From NCBI GenBank assembly GCA_028876035.1, contig JAGWTK010000139.1, positions 1-9,063 on the forward strand: a stretch of 9,063 nucleotides of DNA, given 5' to 3'. Position numbers and translations under genes: made by a program. This stretch comes from Bacteroidota bacterium. Its GTDB lineage: Bacteria > Bacteroidota > Bacteroidia > Chitinophagales > Chitinophagaceae. The notes below the pieces were generated by a model. It searched no databases and had not been told where the DNA came from. It saw nothing but the letters and a program-made list of their open reading frames with translations. Positions 7,936 to 9,063 of the stretch are shown here, one piece after another (within the stretch, counting starts at the first letter, position 1; each line of letters starts with the position of its first letter).

Positions 7936-7957
7936 TTCTGTTTGTGTTGCCAACAAT

Positions 7958-7982
7958 AAAAAAGCCCCGAATGAATCGGGGC
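7958..7982 (-). terminator. Intrinsic terminator ahead of trpE (attenuator)
   Basis: Read on the minus strand, GCCCCGA (7982-7976) pairs perfectly with TCGGGGC (7970-7964) around a 5-base loop TTCAT, giving a 7-bp stem with six G-C pairs. Six Ts (7963-7958) follow at once. It lies after the Trp-codon leader frame and 22 bases before the trpE ATG, in the same orientation as the operon, which is where an attenuator belongs. The opposite strand has no T-tract after the stem, so it should act only on trp transcription. Confidence 0.9.
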
Positions 7983-8025
7983 CCTAAAATAGTATGATGC
8001 CAATGGTCATAGCATTACTTGCCCC
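7978..8025 (-). promoter_or_regulatory. Candidate antiterminator pairing in the trp leader RNA
   Basis: The segment GGGGC at 8025-8021, inside the last codons of the leader peptide frame, is exactly complementary to GCCCC at 7982-7978, the 5' arm of the terminator. The two pairings exclude one another. A ribosome stalled on the Trp codons (8050-8042) leaves GGGGC free. One that has moved on to the stop codon (8017-8015) would cover it and let the terminator form. The helix is only 5 bp, all G-C, so this is a hypothesis read from the sequence and not a folded structure. Confidence 0.5.
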
Positions 8026-8077
8026 TGCTGAGGTTTGTATGCCACCACCACTGAATATTTTGCATGTTTGAATTCAT
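8015..8077 (-). CDS. trpL: Putative trp operon leader peptide with three consecutive Trp codons
   Basis: A 20-codon frame on the minus strand beginning MNSNMQNIQWWWHTN and ending at TAA (8017-8015). Codons 10-12 (8050-8042) are TGG TGG TGG, which is very unlikely by chance given how rare Trp codons are and given the terminator 33 bases downstream of the stop. The expected role is not the peptide itself. Its translation would sense charged tRNA-Trp: slow movement through the Trp codons would prevent the terminator and let trpE onward be transcribed. A second in-frame ATG at 8065 would give a 16-residue form. No Shine-Dalgarno sequence is visible, and the promoter lies almost against the first ATG, so translation may be nearly leaderless. 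Confidence 0.82.
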   Translation of the reverse strand: MNSNMQNIQWWWHTNLSRGK

Positions 8078-8084
8078 TGCTGTG

Positions 8085-8116
8085 CAAATATGAAGGCAAA
8101 TTTTCAAACCGGCAAA
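8085..8116 (-). promoter_or_regulatory. Probable trp operon promoter of Bacteroidota -33/-7 type
   Basis: On the minus strand TTTG (8116-8113) is followed after exactly 20 bases by CATATTTG (8092-8085). The Bacteroidota consensus is TTTG, 19-21 bases, then TAnnTTTG; only the first base of the -7 element differs. This would start transcription at roughly 8081-8078, immediately before the leader peptide ATG at 8077. The element sits upstream of the leader frame and terminator, as attenuation needs. Confidence 0.6.
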
Positions 8117-8120
8117 TTTT
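8095..8120. repeat. Direct repeat GGCAAATTTT within the trp promoter
   Basis: The 10-base word GGCAAATTTT occurs exactly at 8095-8104 and again at 8111-8120, a period of 16 bases. The second copy contains the proposed -33 TTTG of the trp promoter on the opposite strand, and the first lies in the spacer. It could be a binding site for a regulator, a remnant of promoter duplication, or chance in an AT-rich stretch. Confidence 0.4.
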
Positions 8121-8136
8121 TGTTCCCGGTTTTTTT

Positions 8137-8150
8137 GGAGGAAATTGATG
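8137..8150 (+). promoter_or_regulatory. Strong Shine-Dalgarno for the serine hydrolase gene
   Basis: GGAGG at 8137-8141, then 6 bases, then ATG at 8148. This decides the start against the in-frame TTG at 8145 and the later ATG at 8169. A textbook Shine-Dalgarno is notable here because the trp genes on the other strand mostly lack one, as is usual in Bacteroidota. Confidence 0.7.
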
Positions 8151-8705
8151 CTTCAAAACACGCAGGGAATGTCTTCAGTAAAATGCTTCCTCCATCCCGG
8201 ACTGAATAATTCCGGTCCTGAACATTGGCAGACACACTGGGAACGATTGTATGGTTTTACACGCATACAGCAGGCCGACTGGGATGCGCCGGTTGCCAGT
8301 GAATGGATAGCACAAATAGAAGCCACCCTGCAAAACGAAGATTTTTCGCGTGTTGTGCTGATAGGCCATAGCCTTGCCTGTTCTACAATTGTGCGCTGGG
8401 CCGAACACTATGGCCATCGCATCCATGGTGCCTTGCTGGTAGGTCCCAGTGATACCGAAGCAACCAGCTATCCGCCCGGCACCACTGGTTTCACACCGAT
8501 GCCGCTTTTCCGTTTACCCTTTCCTTCGATCGTTGTGGCGAGCAGCGATGATTTTTACGTAACAATGGACCGTGCCAGGTATTTTGCAGAAAACTGGGGC
8601 AGTAAACTGGCAGAAGTTGGCGCGCTGGGACATATCAATGCGGCTTCGAATATTGGTGAATGGCCGCAAGGCTACGCACTCTTGCAATCACTTTTGAACA
8701 ACTAA
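8148..8705 (+). CDS. RBBP9/YdeN-type alpha/beta serine hydrolase
   Basis: A 185-residue compact alpha/beta hydrolase. The family start motif HPGLNNSGPEHWQTHWE lies at about 16-32. The nucleophile elbow GHSLAC at about 73-78 gives Ser75. ASSDDFYV at about 131-138 supplies the acid, probably Asp135. GHINAASNIGEWPQG at about 161-175 supplies His162. Length and motif order match the RBBP9/YdeN family of small cytoplasmic serine hydrolases, whose natural substrates are poorly known. No signal peptide is seen. It is transcribed away from the trp operon from a shared intergenic region, and a small GNAT-like gene follows after 2 bp. I see no sequence link to tryptophan metabolism, so neighbourhood may be accidental. 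Confidence 0.9.
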   Translation: MLQNTQGMSSVKCFLHPGLNNSGPEHWQTHWERLYGFTRIQQADWDAPVASEWIAQIEATLQNEDFSRVVLIGHSLACSTIVRWAEHYGHRIHGALLVGPSDTEATSYPPGTTGFTPMPLFRLPFPSIVVASSDDFYVTMDRARYFAENWGSKLAEVGALGHINAASNIGEWPQGYALLQSLLNN

Positions 8706-8707
8706 CC

Positions 8708-8995
8708 ATGCTGATACAACACAAAAAAATTAATGGCAAAGGGATGTTCTTTGTTGGCCAGGACGGGGCTATTCTTGCTGAAATGGTATATACCAGTCCT
8801 TCTCCATCAAAAATGATCATCGAACACACGGAGGTGGATGATTCGTTGTCGGGTAAAGGCGTTGGCAAGGCGCTGCTGGAAACGGCGGTTGAGTATGCCC
8901 GTAAGCAACAAATTAAGATTATTCCACTTTGTCCGTTTGCAAGAGCCATGTTCGACAAAACGCCTGCCTACGCTGATGTACTCGAGCAGCGATGA
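8708..8995 (+). CDS. Short GNAT-like N-acetyltransferase (YjdJ/At1g77540 type)
   Basis: The ATG at 8708 gives 95 residues. The frame is open further upstream, but that part overlaps the hydrolase gene and is not family-like. The protein shows MFFV..DGAILAEMVY, HTEVDDSLSGKGVGKALLE at about 40-58 (acetyl-CoA pyrophosphate loop GKGVGK) and IIPLCPFARAMFDKTPAYADV at about 71-91. This is the minimal GNAT fold of the family containing YjdJ and Arabidopsis At1g77540, about half the size of an ordinary GNAT. Members bind CoA, but substrates are generally unknown; the Cys of LCPF is conserved in the family. It starts 2 bp after the hydrolase stop and is surely cotranscribed with it. Confidence 0.88.
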   Translation: MLIQHKKINGKGMFFVGQDGAILAEMVYTSPSPSKMIIEHTEVDDSLSGKGVGKALLETAVEYARKQQIKIIPLCPFARAMFDKTPAYADVLEQR

Positions 8996-9013
8996 TTCCT
9001 AAAAAGGGGAATT

Positions 9014-9030
9014 TGTCTACTTGATAGACA
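9014..9030. repeat. Small inverted repeat downstream of the GNAT-like gene
   Basis: TGTCTA (9014-9019) and TAGACA (9025-9030) form a perfect 6-bp inverted repeat around CTTGA. No T-tract follows on either side, so it is not a convincing terminator. The rest of 8996-9063 shows no recognisable gene or signal before the window ends. Confidence 0.3.
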
Positions 9031-9063
9031 TACCTCAGCCTGCCGTATTATCCAATGTACTGA

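Noticed and set aside
7933..7956. Longer trpE beginning at TTG 7956
   Set aside because: It would begin within the end of the terminator T-tract and adds seven residues with no family support; the ATG at 7935 (MKKIQIQ) fits better.
7984..8010. Second mini-ORF in the trp leader (MTIGIILF)
   Set aside because: Eight codons with no Trp and no ribosome binding site, and it ends on the edge of the terminator stem; probably chance.
7997..8015. Imperfect hairpin ATGC...GCAT between the leader stop and the terminator
   Set aside because: Only four Watson-Crick pairs plus one or two weak ones around a 7-base loop; too weak to call a separate regulatory element.
7958..8116. T-box or other riboswitch upstream of trpE
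   Set aside because: The region between promoter and trpE is only about 150 bases and holds a Trp-codon frame and a terminator; no room or motif for a T-box.
8660..8707. Extended N-terminus of the small GNAT-like protein starting at 8660
   Set aside because: The extra 16 residues overlap the hydrolase gene in another frame and do not look like the family; ATG 8708 gives the normal short form.
9014..9030. Terminator for the plus-strand gene pair
   Set aside because: Inverted repeat is A/T-rich in part and no run of Ts follows it.

Overview
The window carries a complete tryptophan biosynthesis operon on the minus strand, a partial histidine gene at its downstream end, and two small genes running the opposite way on the plus strand. 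Protein style (trpG-trpD as separate genes, KHGNYG in TrpD, SRFE ending in TrpF, HisH opening KLAIIKYNAGNIQSV) and a TTTG-N20-CATATTTG promoter point to a member of the Bacteroidota. Chitinophagaceae is my guess from general resemblance, not from a search.

Layout, read in the direction of trp transcription (minus strand, high to low coordinates): promoter (about 8116-8085), short Trp-rich leader peptide (8077-8015), intrinsic terminator (7982-7958), then trpE (7935-6532), trpG (6516-5941), trpD (5924-4929), trpC (4920-4132), a first trpF (4064-3435), a second trpF (3411-2782), a GNAT acetyltransferase of the MnaT/phosphinothricin acetyltransferase type (2785-2294, overlapping trpF2 by 4 bp), trpB (2269-1040), trpA (1019-249), and hisH from 239, running off the window at base 1. 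Gaps are mostly 8-24 bp, with one of 67 bp (trpC-trpF1). No terminator is visible inside or after the cluster, so it reads as one transcript that continues into at least one his gene.

Together the enzymes cover all steps from chorismate to tryptophan: TrpE/TrpG make anthranilate, TrpD adds the phosphoribosyl group, TrpF isomerises, TrpC closes the indole ring, and TrpA/TrpB finish. Extra to this standard set are the duplicated trpF (both copies keep the catalytic Cys and Asp) and the acetyltransferase embedded between trpF2 and trpB.

The most informative regulatory find is upstream of trpE and is not a conventional long ORF: a 20-codon reading frame with three consecutive TGG codons, followed by a strong GC hairpin and six Ts about 20 bases before the trpE start. 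A GGGGC segment inside the end of the leader frame can pair with the GCCCC arm of that hairpin, which gives a simple ribosome-controlled attenuation switch.

On the plus strand, divergent from trp, lie an RBBP9/YdeN-type serine hydrolase (8148-8705) and, 2 bp later, a short CoA-binding GNAT-like protein (8708-8995). The last 68 bases hold only a small inverted repeat.
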